From contig NZ_JANAVP010000017.1 in assembly GCF_024213665.1 (NCBI RefSeq), positions 62,001 through 126,000 of the forward strand: a stretch of DNA of 64,000 nucleotides, written 5' to 3'. Position 1 is the stretch's first letter. The number at the start of each line of letters is the position of its first letter. Under the pieces are notes generated by a model, which did not search any database, was not told the origin of the DNA, and was given only the letters and a program-made list of their open reading frames with translations. The position numbers and the translations under genes were made by a program. Source of the stretch: Streptomyces sp. A3M-1-3 (GTDB lineage Bacteria; Actinomycetota; Actinomycetes; Streptomycetales; Streptomycetaceae). This document shows, piece by piece, positions 34,484-43,532 of this stretch.

Positions 34484-34650
34484 ATGACGGACGCGGAGTG
34501 GGAGGCGGTAGGCGGCCTGCTGCCCGTGCCGGCGTGTCTGAACGGGAAGGGCGGGCAGCCGGAGGGCTACTGCCACCGGCAGATGATCGACGCGATTCGC
34601 TGCCTGGTCGCGGGCGGCATCACGTGGCGGGCCATGTCGGCCGACTTTAC
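34484..34650 (+). mobile_element. IS5-family transposase N-terminal fragment
   Basis: MTDAEWEAVGGLLP followed by YCHRQMIDAIRCLVAGGITWRAM is the typical N-terminus of IS5-group transposases. The match stops abruptly near 34650, with no DDE core. Confidence 0.65.
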
Positions 34651-34717
34651 TCCAGCTGTAGATCGTGATCTTGGCGGGAGGGTCGGTGGAGGCGGAGGCG
34701 GCCACCGTTGATCATCG

Positions 34718-34860
34718 TGAGTGGGCCAGCGGTTCTACGACTGGGCCGTCACCGACCTCACCGAGGATCGGCCCGGCCACAGCCACCCATCCGTTCATGC
34801 GGACCTCCAGTGCAAGCACACCACCGGTTTCCTCACCGTCGCCTACCAGCGCCTGGGCGC
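34718..34860 (+). mobile_element. Probable IS701-like transposase fragment
   Basis: SGQRFYDWAVTDLTEDRPGH followed by TTGFLTVAYQRL resembles the YYDWA region of IS701-type transposases. It is joined directly to the previous IS fragment in another frame. Confidence 0.4.
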
Positions 34861-34969
34861 CATGCAGCAGCAGTGGCTGGACAAGAACCCCGACGTCGAC
34901 AAGGACCGGGAGGCTCTCCTCGCCCGCCAAACACGTATCGCCGAAACAGTACTCAACGGGACGCTATGA

Positions 34970-35260
34970 ACCATGCGCCTGGAGGAGCCCCAGGACAGCC
35001 GCGGCGAGCACGGACAGCGCGTCGGCCATAAGTCGTACATCTCGTGGGCGAGCGACCTGGCGGGGGGCGAGTGGCACTCGGATGCGTCCTCGGCCCCGGC
35101 CGGCCCGACGGGCTCGCGTTTGGGATACCCCGGCGGCTCCGAGCCCTCTTCCCTCTGACCAGGCGCCTCCGAGCCCTCTTCCCTCTGACCAGGCGCCTCC
35201 GGTCAGCCGCCCGCTGCGTAGCGGCGCCGGAGTGCTGCCGCCGGGGATGGGCGGCCTCGG
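34970..35260. other. Gene-free stretch with a 30-bp tandem duplication
   Basis: No gene is recognised. Two perfect 30-bp units lie at 35137-35166 and 35167-35196 (ctccgagccctcttccctct then gaccaggcgc). Confidence 0.6.
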
Positions 35261-37030
35261 CTATTCCGTGTCGGGGATGAGGCCGAATTCCGTCAGCAGT
35301 TCGCCGATCTCGGTTGATTCCAGCTTGCGCAGGAGTTGCTTGCGAAGGATCTCTGGGCCTGGCAGGTGGAGTGTCTCGCCGTCCCGTAGCCGGCTGGCGG
35401 CGTCCAGCAGTCTGCGGATGTCGTAGGTGGAGTTGAACACCTCCGGTACGGCGCGTTCGATGCCGAGCAGTTGGTAGGCGGCTTCCATGCCTGTACGTAC
35501 GGAGTACTCGGTGGTGAAGATCGTGTCACGGGTGGTCTCGGCGAACTGGCCGATGAACGCGAAGTTGACCGCTGCCCGTGGTACCACGTCAGGGCGGTCC
35601 CCGGCCCGGCGGGGCAGGAAGAAGGCTGTGACGTAGGGCATCATCACAGGCACGCAGGTGGCGCCGTTCGCGGCGAGTTCACTGATCTCGTCGGTGGGGG
35701 CGCCGAGGTGGTAGAGCCACTCCTGGGTGATCTCTTCCCCGGTGCAGTCCTGCATCGGCTTTTTCACGTAGTCGCCGGGGCGGTCGGTGAACAGCCCGTA
35801 GAGCCATACGACGATCTGGTCGGCCGGCTGCTGCTTGAAGTGGGGCTGCCGGTTGACGGTCCAGCTCATGAGCCAGCTGGAATCCCTGATGGTGACGATG
35901 CCGCCGGTGACGACCTTGCCGCTGAACGGGTCGCGTTTGGCGATCTTCTGGATCAGTTTCGGGATCCGCTGGTCGAGTGTGGTGACGGTGGCCGACTCCC
36001 ATTTGCTCTCGGAGATGTTGCCGCAGAACACCTCGGGGCGACCGAAGGACTCATCACGGCTCGCGATCTTCCGCCAGAGGTCCCATGCCGGGGCCGGGCC
36101 CTCGTTCAGGCGGGCCGCGGTGTGGTGGTCGCCGTTGTCCGAGTTCTCGGTGAGGGAGCCGATCGTCGTGAGGAGCAGGTCGTCCGCTGCGAGGTCGGTT
36201 CCGCCCGCCTCTCCGGCGGAGATCCAGTGGATGCGGGTCGCCTGCTTGCGGTCCGGGGTGATGTCGAAGCTGATGTCGGTGACCTCGGTGTCGAGTTGGA
36301 ATGTCACGCCCTGGCCGACCAGCCACCGGGTCAGCGGGAGCACGAGCGACTCGTACTGGTTGTACTTGGTGAACTTCAGAGTGGACAGGTCGGGAAGACC
36401 GCCCACGTGGTGCACGAAGCGGTGCAGGTACAGCTTCATCTCCAGGGCGCTGTGCCACTCTTCGAAGGCGAACATCGTGCGCCAGTACAGCCAGAAGTGG
36501 CTGTCCAGGAAGTCTCTGCCGAAGACCTCGTTGATGCGTTTGCCCTCCATCTCCTCGCGAGTGGCGAGGAAGATCCTCAAGATGTCCTTCTGCGCACGGT
36601 CACTGAGCGCGAACAGCCCGTCGGTGTGAGCGTCCTGCCCCTGGTTCTCGGTGACCCGCTGCAGGGAGAAGTTGGGGTCGTCCTTGTTCAGCCAGTAGAA
36701 CTCGTCGAGGACCGAGGCGCCCTCGGTCTCGATCGAGGGGATCGACCGGAACAGGTCCCACAGGCACTCCATGTGGTCTTCCATCTCGCGGCCGCCGCGG
36801 ATGACGAAGCCTTTCTCCGGCTCCTTGATGCCATCCAGCGCGCCCCCGGGAAGTTTCTGCTGTTCCAGGACGGTGATCCGGTCGCCGCTCATATGTCCAT
36901 CGCGGATGAGGAAGGCGGCGCCGGCGAGCGAAGCGAGTCCGGAGCCCACGAACCAGGCCGTTTTCCGCTCCACCCCCGCAGGCTTGCGCGGCCGTGCGAA
37001 TGCCTCGTAGTTCCCGCTGCCGTAGTACAC
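35261..37030 (-). CDS. ohyA: Oleate hydratase
   Basis: The 589-aa FAD-dependent fatty-acid hydratase adds water to the cis-9 double bond of oleate, giving 10-hydroxystearate. The FAD-binding GSGLASLAG (29-37), the RGGREMEDHMECLWDLF stretch and the length are hallmarks of the family. In bacteria it detoxifies host or environmental unsaturated fatty acids. The GTG start at 37030 has GAGG just upstream. It stands alone among decayed genes inside an accessory segment, which suggests horizontal acquisition. Confidence 0.93.
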   Translation of the reverse strand: MYYGSGNYEAFARPRKPAGVERKTAWFVGSGLASLAGAAFLIRDGHMSGDRITVLEQQKLPGGALDGIKEPEKGFVIRGGREMEDHMECLWDLFRSIPSIETEGASVLDEFYWLNKDDPNFSLQRVTENQGQDAHTDGLFALSDRAQKDILRIFLATREEMEGKRINEVFGRDFLDSHFWLYWRTMFAFEEWHSALEMKLYLHRFVHHVGGLPDLSTLKFTKYNQYESLVLPLTRWLVGQGVTFQLDTEVTDISFDITPDRKQATRIHWISAGEAGGTDLAADDLLLTTIGSLTENSDNGDHHTAARLNEGPAPAWDLWRKIASRDESFGRPEVFCGNISESKWESATVTTLDQRIPKLIQKIAKRDPFSGKVVTGGIVTIRDSSWLMSWTVNRQPHFKQQPADQIVVWLYGLFTDRPGDYVKKPMQDCTGEEITQEWLYHLGAPTDEISELAANGATCVPVMMPYVTAFFLPRRAGDRPDVVPRAAVNFAFIGQFAETTRDTIFTTEYSVRTGMEAAYQLLGIERAVPEVFNSTYDIRRLLDAASRLRDGETLHLPGPEILRKQLLRKLESTEIGELLTEFGLIPDTE

Positions 37031-37110
37031 GGTGACCTCTTCCTTGGCGGACGCATGCGGCTCTCGTGGGGCCGGGTGTCACCCACTGACGGTTATGCCG
37101 GGATAGCACC

Positions 37111-37134
37111 AAATGACATCGAGATGTGACATTT
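37111..37134. promoter_or_regulatory. Imperfect palindrome upstream of oleate hydratase
   Basis: AAATGACATC / GATGTGACATTT forms an imperfect dyad about 80 bp upstream of the reverse-strand start, in a locally AT-rich stretch. It is a candidate operator for a fatty-acid-responsive regulator not encoded here. Confidence 0.35.
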
Positions 37135-37287
37135 TGCCGACAAGGAGGAACGTACTGGCCCCCACCTGGCTATGGCCGGACAACACGTCGCCGAGCAGGT
37201 GCCCAAACCCGCGATCACGAACCCTCGTCGGTGGCCACGGACCGTAGTGGCCGGTGCCGTTGGTCGGCGAGCTGGCCGACTTCGCAG

Positions 37288-38046
37288 TCACGGTCGACGC
37301 TGATGGAGCCGTAGTGGTTCACCACCGAGCTGCGGGCCTGTGAAATGCGCGCCGGCGCTTCGCGGCCGGCGTTTACTCGTCGGCCTCGATGGGAATGTCA
37401 GCCGCCAGCGGGGAGATGACCAGCTCCCTCGTCTTGCTCGGCGGCCCGGGGCGCTGCTACGACGCCGCCCGGTTGGTCGGTGCCTACCGGGTGCATATGC
37501 CGCATGCGTCGGCGGTCGGCTTATGGCCCTTCGTCCCGGGCCCCGGGGTGAAGGGCCCTGCCGCGCGGTGATAGCCCTGACCAGCGCGGAGTGGGTGAAG
37601 GTGGCGTCGAGATACGGTTCCTTCAGGAGGTGTCCGAGGGACGCGCGTGGTGTCCACATCGAAGTCCGGTCGGGCCATCCGGACTGACCGGGTCCTTCGG
37701 ATAGGGAAGGGCCTGCGCGAGTGATGAAGACGTGCTCCTCCACCCGAGCCAAGAGCGCGCCCGCCGGCGGAGGTGCCCAGCGCCGTCCTACGACGGATCC
37801 CCACCGCGTCTCCCGATCGCCGGAGAGGCGCGCTGCGAGCCGGACGACCGCCTGGCTGTACGACTCCAGCAGGTGGACGGCGCACCGTGGCAGTGCCCAT
37901 TGCCGTGGGGCGGAACCGGGCCACCTGGGTGTGCCGGACGAGTGCTGCCGCGCTCTGGCGGGATCTCTTCGGTGCTCATCGAAGGTCCGCCCAGGAGTGC
38001 CTCGGGGCAATGCTGAAACCCGCTCCCGGTCGTCACGCCTCAACAT
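37288..38046 (-). pseudogene. Nudix-like protein, copy B (degenerate)
   Basis: The frame encodes RQWALPRCAVHLLESYSQAV, then WGSVVGRRWAPPPAGALL, aligning with copy A (RSWGLPRCPVGLQESYTDAV; GSVVGRRWAAAPATAAL). The N-terminal strand of copy A is not matched, and after about 37560 the product becomes Arg/Pro-rich with no homology, so the 3' end looks disrupted. ATG 38046 lies just 24 bp from the 91-bp block. Probably a decayed cassette. Confidence 0.5.
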
Positions 38047-38069
38047 TGCGGGCAGGGCTTGAATGCACT

Positions 38070-38160
38070 GTACATCTACCTGGGAGACGGAGTTCTCGAC
38101 GCCGGGAAGCCCTCTGGGAACGTCCGCGTTCCCCCAGCTCACACCCACCCGTGAACGGCC
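38070..38160. repeat. 91-bp conserved block, copy B
   Basis: Gap-free partner of 29693-29783. Here it directly adjoins the Nudix-like reading frame. Both copies can be read on the reverse strand as peptides with shared VGxSxG...D...LP...SQxDV residues, so a coding origin cannot be excluded. Confidence 0.75.
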
Positions 38161-38173
38161 GACCGCACGCAGA

Positions 38174-38206
38174 AGTCCCGTCCGATCGCTGAGATCGGGC
38201 GGGACT
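38174..38206. terminator. Strong bidirectional hairpin
   Basis: A 14-bp stem with one G-T pair (AGTCCCGTCCGATC / GATCGGGCGGGACT), the loop GCTGA and a short T run after it. Confidence 0.85.
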
Positions 38207-38257
38207 TTCGCGTTCCCTGAAGAATGGCAGTGACCGGGAGCGTCGAGCGAGGTGTGC

Positions 38258-40660
38258 ATGCACATGGTTCGCAAGAGTGAGGGTTTCCTCGACGCCGTGT
38301 ATTCGGCGGGACTGGTGGTGGACGGCACCGGAACCGTGCTGGGCTGCACGCCCGCGGCCGAGACGCTCCTGGACCGCCGCGCCGAGGACCTGCGCGGACA
38401 GACCCTCCCCTCCCTGCTGGCCGATCCCGGCCACTGGCCCCGGGTCATGGCCCAGCGGAGCGGCCCCGTATGGGAAGGCAGGGCCGTCGTACGGACGGGG
38501 GACGGCGGGGACTTGGACGTCGCGTTCCGCGTCCTCCCGCTGGACCCGGGCCGGCGGAGCGAGCGCGACTCCCCATGGCTGGTCCTGGGCGCGCCTCACG
38601 CCGTGGTGTCGAAGTGGCGTCAGGACTTCGCGTTCACTCAGGAGCTGTTCCTCCAGGACCGTATCGGCTTTGCCGTGTTCGACAAGGAACTGCGGCTGGT
38701 GCGGACGAATACGCACCTGCTGCCGTACACGGGCGTGCCCGCCGACCTGGCGGGCCACCGGCTGGCCGACTTCCTCTGGGCCGAGGACGCGCGGCAGATC
38801 GATGATCAGCTGCGCGAGGTCCTCCGGTCCGGGGTTCCCTTGGTGGGGGTGGACGCCCTCGTACGCACGCTGGTCGACCCCGGAGCGGGGCGGATCATGG
38901 CGGTGTCCGTGTTCCGCCTCCAGGAGCCGGACGGACGGGTGATGGGGGTCACCGGCCTCTTCACCGATGTCACGGAGCAGCGCCGGGCGCGCCGGCGGCT
39001 CGATCTTCTGCAGCGGGCCACCGCGGTGCTCGGGAACTCGCTGTCCGTCGCGGAAACCGCGCAGGATCTGGCGGATGTGCTCGTGCCGGATCTTGCCGAC
39101 ACGGCTGTTGTCGACATCGCCGAGGGCGTCTTCCGGTTCGCGGAGGCCGGCCCCGACCGTCATCGGCTTCACCTCCTGCGCCGGGCGGCCGCGGCCGGAC
39201 CGGGTGCCGGACCGGATGCCGGACCGGATACCGAACCGGCCGAACAGCCCGAACCCGGTGACGTGGTCGAGGTGGACACCGGAGGATCGCTGCGGGACCG
39301 GCTCTGGGCCGACGACGGCCCCGACGAGCACCAGCGCGTCCGCTCGGGCATGACCGTACTGCTGCGAGCCAGGGGCAAGCTCCTCGGGCGGGTCATCGTG
39401 CGGCGCACCAGCGTTCTCCCGTTCGACGAGAACGATCTGGACCTGCTGGGGGAGATCGCCTCCCGCGCGGCCCTGGTGCTGGACAACGCACGTCGCTTCG
39501 CCCGCGAGCGGCGGGCGAATGTGAGTCTGCAGCGCAGCCTGCTGCCCCCGGCCGAGGCCGACACGGTGGCGGTGCAGGCGGCCAGTGTCTATCTCCCCAC
39601 CGATGCGACCACCGGGGTCAGCGGAGACTGGTTCGACGTCATCCCGCTGTCGTCCGCACGGGTTGCCCTGGTGGTCGGCGACGTCGTCGGCCACGGACTG
39701 CACGCCACCGCGACGATGGGACGGCTGCGCACCGCCGTACGTACGCTGGCGGACCTCGATCTCGAGCCGGACGAACTGCTCGCCCATCTCGACGACCTCG
39801 TCTCCCAGCTCACGGTCGAAGCCGGCGGCAACGAGCCCGGCGCACCGGGTTCCGAACAGCAGGGCGCGTACCACGCGTTCGGCGCCACCTGCCTGTACAT
39901 GATGTACGACCCCGTGGCGCGGCACTGCGCGATGGCAAGCGCGGGGCATCCACCGCCGGCCGTGATCGCTCCGGACGGGACAGTCGAGTACGTGGACGTC
40001 AGCCCCGGACCGCCGCTGGGAGTCGGCGGACTGCCCTTCGAACCCGTGGAGCTGGATGTCGAGCCGGGCAGCGTGCTCGCGCTCTTCACCGACGGGCTCA
40101 TCGAGCGGGGCGCGGGCGATGTCGACGAAGGAATGGACGCGCTCCGGCAGCGGCTGATGGACGCCGACGCGCTCTGCCGACCGCTCCCGGACGTCGGTCG
40201 GGAGGTGGTGGAGGGACTGGCCCCGAGCCGGCTCCCCGACGACGTCACCCTGCTGCTCGCCCGTACCCGAGTGGTTCCGCCGGACGACAGCGTGACCTGG
40301 GCACTGGAGGCGGACCCGGCGGTCGTGGCCGGCGCGCGTGAGCTGGTGGTCGGACAGCTGGCCCGCTGGGGACTGGACGAACTGGCCTTCACCACCGAGC
40401 TGGTGGCGAGCGAGCTGGTCACCAACGCCATCCGCTACGCGGGCGGACCCGTCGAACTCCGGCTCATCCGGGCAGGCACCCTGATCTGCGAGGTCTCCGA
40501 CCCGAGCAGCACCCAGCCGCGGATGCGGCGGGCCCACACCACCGAGGAAGGCGGGCGCGGTCTCTTCCTGATCGCGCAGCTCACCCAGCGGTGGGGCAGC
40601 CGCTACACGCGGCGCGGAAAGACCATCTGGGCGGAGCAGCCTCTGCCGGGGCCGGAGTGA
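38258..40660 (+). CDS. PAS-GAF-SpoIIE phosphatase-ATPase signalling protein
   Basis: An 800-aa cytoplasmic regulator of the partner-switching type. Order: PAS domain (about 8-110), second PAS (about 130-235, ending VTGLFTDVTEQRRARR), GAF (about 245-405), SpoIIE/PP2C phosphatase (about 425-650; SGDWFDVI, VVGDVVGHG, SAGHPPP and LFTDGLIERG metal-binding motifs) and a C-terminal RsbW-like ATPase (about 665-795; ELVASELVTNAIRYA N-box and EEGGRGLFLI G-box). Such proteins dephosphorylate anti-anti-sigma factors and can also phosphorylate or bind partners, in response to PAS/GAF signals. ATG 38258 sits 5 nt after GCGAGG; GTG 38252 and ATG 38264 are alternatives. Confidence 0.92.
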   Translation: MHMVRKSEGFLDAVYSAGLVVDGTGTVLGCTPAAETLLDRRAEDLRGQTLPSLLADPGHWPRVMAQRSGPVWEGRAVVRTGDGGDLDVAFRVLPLDPGRRSERDSPWLVLGAPHAVVSKWRQDFAFTQELFLQDRIGFAVFDKELRLVRTNTHLLPYTGVPADLAGHRLADFLWAEDARQIDDQLREVLRSGVPLVGVDALVRTLVDPGAGRIMAVSVFRLQEPDGRVMGVTGLFTDVTEQRRARRRLDLLQRATAVLGNSLSVAETAQDLADVLVPDLADTAVVDIAEGVFRFAEAGPDRHRLHLLRRAAAAGPGAGPDAGPDTEPAEQPEPGDVVEVDTGGSLRDRLWADDGPDEHQRVRSGMTVLLRARGKLLGRVIVRRTSVLPFDENDLDLLGEIASRAALVLDNARRFARERRANVSLQRSLLPPAEADTVAVQAASVYLPTDATTGVSGDWFDVIPLSSARVALVVGDVVGHGLHATATMGRLRTAVRTLADLDLEPDELLAHLDDLVSQLTVEAGGNEPGAPGSEQQGAYHAFGATCLYMMYDPVARHCAMASAGHPPPAVIAPDGTVEYVDVSPGPPLGVGGLPFEPVELDVEPGSVLALFTDGLIERGAGDVDEGMDALRQRLMDADALCRPLPDVGREVVEGLAPSRLPDDVTLLLARTRVVPPDDSVTWALEADPAVVAGARELVVGQLARWGLDELAFTTELVASELVTNAIRYAGGPVELRLIRAGTLICEVSDPSSTQPRMRRAHTTEEGGRGLFLIAQLTQRWGSRYTRRGKTIWAEQPLPGPE

Positions 40661-40706
40661 GGCCCGCAATGTACGAGGCCACGAGGTACGAGGCCACAAT
40701 GACCGC

Positions 40707-42065
40707 ATGACAGACGGAATCGACGACACGGCCGCGCAGGCATGGGCCGCCCTCGGCGGGCCGGGCGGGATGGCCGGGCTGGTGTCGTACAGCGGGGCCG
40801 GAGACGTGCTCCCTTCGCGGCTGCCGGTGCGGCAGCTGGCTCGGGCCAGTGTCGGGGTGTGTTCGCTCGCCGCCGCCGAGCTGGCCTCTGTACGTACGGG
40901 GAAACCGGTGGCCGCGGTACGGGTGGACGAGGGCGCCGTGGCCACCGCGTTCGTCAGCGAGCGGCATCTGCGGATCGGCGGCAGGACGCCGACGACGTTC
41001 GCGCCGCTCTCCGGGTTCTGGCGGGCGGCCGACGGGTGGGTACGGACACACGCCAACTACCCGCACCACCGCGACCGGTTGCTGGACGCGCTCGGGATCC
41101 GGAACGGGGACCGGCTGGCCGACGCGGTGGCGGAGCTGGCCGCCGTGGAAGTCCAGGAGCGGGTGTACGCGGCCGGCGGGCTCGCCGTCGCGGTGGTCCC
41201 GCCCGGAGATGCCCCGGGCCATCCGCTCGCCGAGGTGCGGCCGGCCGGGGAGGAGGGCGGGAGCCCGGCGCTCCCGGCCGGTGTGCTGCCCGCGGACGGG
41301 GTGCGGGTGCTGGACCTGACGCGGGTCATCGCCGGGCCGGTTGCGACGCGCACCATCGGGCTGCTGGGCGCGGACGTACTGCGGATCGACTCGCCGGGGC
41401 TGCCGGAGGCGGCGGACGCGCACGCCGACACCGGGTTCGGGAAGCGGTCGGCCCGGCTGGATCTGGCGCAGGCGGCGGACCGGCGGGTCTTTGACGAGTT
41501 GCTCGGGGCGGCCGATGTCGTGGTCACCGGCTATCGGCCCGGCGCGCTGGACCGGCTCGGTCTGGCGCCGGACTCCCTGCTGGAGCGGCGGCCCGGGCTG
41601 GTCGTGGCGCAGGTGTGCGCGTGGGGGTGGTCCGGGCCGTGGGCCGGCCGGCGGGGATTCGACAGTCTGGTACAGGCCGGGTGCGGAATCGCGGAGATCG
41701 AGGCCGGGCCGGACGGCCGCCCCGGCGTGCTGCCCGCGCAGGCGCTGGACCACGGAACCGGGTACCTACTGGCCGCCGCGGTACTGCGGTCGCTGACCGG
41801 CCGTCAGCGGGACGGACGCGGCAGGCACGTGCGGCTCTCCCTCGCGGGGACGGCGTCCTGGCTGATGCACGGCATCCGGGCCACCCCGGCGGGCGAGGGT
41901 GCGTACGAGGCGGAGAAGTGGCTGAACGAGACGGAATCGCCCTACGGGCCGCTCCGCCACGCCCTGCCGCCGCTCGGCTTCGACGGTGCTCCCGCGGACT
42001 GGAGCCGGCCGCCGAGCCTGTGGGGTGCGGACCGGGCCGCCTGGCTCACGGATGCAGGGGGCTGA
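40707..42065 (+). CDS. CaiB/BaiF family CoA transferase (family III)
   Basis: A 452-aa protein with the family III CoA-transferase core in its second half: VRVLDLTRVIAGPVATRTIGLLGADVLRID, then VVVTGYRPGALDRLGL and GQVCAWGW-like strands. The ~190-residue N-terminal half looks like a second, more diverged copy of the fold, as in the longer actinobacterial members. Substrates are unknown. Its 3' end overlaps the convergent GNAT gene by 20 bp. Confidence 0.85.
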   Translation: MTDGIDDTAAQAWAALGGPGGMAGLVSYSGAGDVLPSRLPVRQLARASVGVCSLAAAELASVRTGKPVAAVRVDEGAVATAFVSERHLRIGGRTPTTFAPLSGFWRAADGWVRTHANYPHHRDRLLDALGIRNGDRLADAVAELAAVEVQERVYAAGGLAVAVVPPGDAPGHPLAEVRPAGEEGGSPALPAGVLPADGVRVLDLTRVIAGPVATRTIGLLGADVLRIDSPGLPEAADAHADTGFGKRSARLDLAQAADRRVFDELLGAADVVVTGYRPGALDRLGLAPDSLLERRPGLVVAQVCAWGWSGPWAGRRGFDSLVQAGCGIAEIEAGPDGRPGVLPAQALDHGTGYLLAAAVLRSLTGRQRDGRGRHVRLSLAGTASWLMHGIRATPAGEGAYEAEKWLNETESPYGPLRHALPPLGFDGAPADWSRPPSLWGADRAAWLTDAGG

Positions 42066-42546
42066 GCGGCTTGGCGAAGCAGCGGCTGTTCTCGTACTCG
42101 CGGTAGTGGCCGAACTTCGTGCACGGCAGATAGCCGCTGGAGGCGTAGAGGGCGATCGCCTCCGGCTGCTTCGTCCCGGTCTCCAGAACCATCCGGATGC
42201 GGCCCGCCGCACGGGCGCTGTCCTCCAGGGCGGCCAGGATGCGGCGGGCCAGCCCCAGCCCACGCGCCTCGGGGACGACGTACATGCGCTTGAGCTCGGC
42301 GTCGCCGTCCGCGTACCCCTCGCCGTTCTGCTCCTGCGCGCGCCAGCCGCCCGTGGCCACCGGCCGGTCCTGGTCGTCGTACGCGAGCAGGTAGAGGCCG
42401 CTCGGCGCCTGGAACATCGCCGGGGCGAGCGGCGTGACGTCGCCCTCGTCGTCGTAGCGCTGCGCGTATTCGAGCTGGACCTGGTCGTTGAGCTTGACCG
42501 CGTCGGGGTGGTCGTAGGCTGTGGGCCGAATAATCATGTGGAACAT
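42046..42546 (-). CDS. GNAT-family N-acetyltransferase
   Basis: A 166-aa acetyltransferase. Core motifs: AELKRMYVVPEARGLGLARRIL (motif A, acetyl-CoA pyrophosphate loop) and the GTKQPEAIALYASSGY motif B. ATG 42546 is preferred because the longer open frame includes the upstream dyad and because AGAAG lies 6 nt before it. Substrate unknown. Confidence 0.9.
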   Translation of the reverse strand: MFHMIIRPTAYDHPDAVKLNDQVQLEYAQRYDDEGDVTPLAPAMFQAPSGLYLLAYDDQDRPVATGGWRAQEQNGEGYADGDAELKRMYVVPEARGLGLARRILAALEDSARAAGRIRMVLETGTKQPEAIALYASSGYLPCTKFGHYREYENSRCFAKPLSPLHP

Positions 42547-42607
42547 CGTACTTCTATGCAGAGGATTGGGTGGGTGCATATCCGGCTCGGTATCGTGCCG
42601 CAAATGC

Positions 42608-42629
42608 TCACTGTGACCTCCGACAGTGA
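42608..42629. promoter_or_regulatory. Dyad TCACTGT-n8-ACAGTGA
   Basis: A perfect 7-bp inverted repeat 62 bp upstream of the reverse-strand GNAT start. Candidate operator. Confidence 0.4.
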
Positions 42630-42655
42630 CTGTAAAACATGTGCCTACGCGAGAC

Positions 42656-42688
42656 GGCCCCGGCACTCCATCCGGAGGTACCGGGGCC
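42656..42688. terminator. Hairpin downstream of methyltransferase gene
   Basis: GGCCCCGG / CCGGGGCC arms with further pairing (CTCC/GGAG) inside, 18 bp beyond the stop of the reverse-strand methyltransferase. Confidence 0.75.
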
Positions 42689-42706
42689 GTGCGTGCCCAG
42701 CTCGGG

Positions 42707-43366
42707 TCAGGGACTGACCTTGGCCTGAACGATCAGCGTTCCGAGATTCTCCGGATCGGGCGCCTCCACGATGCCGGCGTCGACGTCGGTGAATCCGTAG
42801 TTCATGAGGATGCCCCTCCACATGTCCTCGGAGTATGCCCACCTCTGTACCGGGAGGATCTTGCCGTTGAAGCCGTTGCCGTACATCCCCTGCGCTCCGT
42901 AGCAGCCATCAACGGCCGGGGCTTGCGAAAACACCAGCACCCCCCGGGGAGATAGCCGCTGACGGATGGCGGGGAGCAGTCGGCGTGGGTCGGTGAACCA
43001 GAACGCTCCCCAGACCGAATAGATCGCGTCGTACGTCTCTGACGTGGTCGTGAGATAGTCCACCGCCTCACGAAGCAGGAACCGGGCCCCCTCGACGTCG
43101 CCCCACCGTTCCGCGGCGTGCTTGAGCTGGGCTGGGGAGAGGTCGACGCCCGTGGCCTCGACGCCCTTCCGGGCGAGATAGGCGACTTCGTTGCCGCTGC
43201 CGCACCCCAGCTCCAAGGTGGTATCAGGCTGGCACAGCAGCTCTTCCGCGGGGCCGTGGTAGTCGTACTGCGTCCAGCAGAACCCCTTGTCGACGGAGTC
43301 CTGTACCGAACCGATCTTTGTTACCGCTCCGGACGCATAGCGGTCCCAGTAAGTCTCAACGCTCAT
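42707..43366 (-). CDS. Class I SAM-dependent methyltransferase
   Basis: A 219-aa Rossmann methyltransferase. SAM-binding motif I is LELGCGSGNE (51-60), the acidic loop follows as ATGVDLSPAQL, then YDAIYSVWGAFWFTDP (motif II/III). The substrate is unknown. It lies 166 bp downstream of a reverse-strand gene encoding a small protein with a Cys-rich tail, separated by a hairpin. Confidence 0.88.
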   Translation of the reverse strand: MSVETYWDRYASGAVTKIGSVQDSVDKGFCWTQYDYHGPAEELLCQPDTTLELGCGSGNEVAYLARKGVEATGVDLSPAQLKHAAERWGDVEGARFLLREAVDYLTTTSETYDAIYSVWGAFWFTDPRRLLPAIRQRLSPRGVLVFSQAPAVDGCYGAQGMYGNGFNGKILPVQRWAYSEDMWRGILMNYGFTDVDAGIVEAPDPENLGTLIVQAKVSP

Positions 43367-43487
43367 GCCGCAACGTTCCTCGCTGGACTAGTTGTGAGCA
43401 TCTGTACCGTCAGGCTCCGACGGGCTCACACGCTACTCGCCGTCCCTCGTGGTCGTGGCCGCAACGTGGACGTTCCCCCAAACGGGA

Positions 43488-43516
43488 GCCGGCGGCACCC
43501 GAGGGATGCCGCCGGC
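43488..43516. terminator. Hairpin between small Cys-tail gene and methyltransferase
   Basis: A perfect 10-bp stem (GCCGGCGGCA / TGCCGCCGGC) with a 9-nt loop, 16 bp after the small gene's stop. It may fully or partly terminate before the methyltransferase. Confidence 0.8.
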
Positions 43517-43532
43517 CTGTGGTGTTGTGGTG

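Noticed and set aside
11028..38206. CRISPR array
   Set aside because: The repeated elements are few, long and palindromic, with kilobases between them; no array of short evenly spaced repeats and no cas genes.
38033..41056. 1,007-aa reverse frame over the SpoIIE-type gene
   Set aside because: Shadow of a well-supported forward gene.
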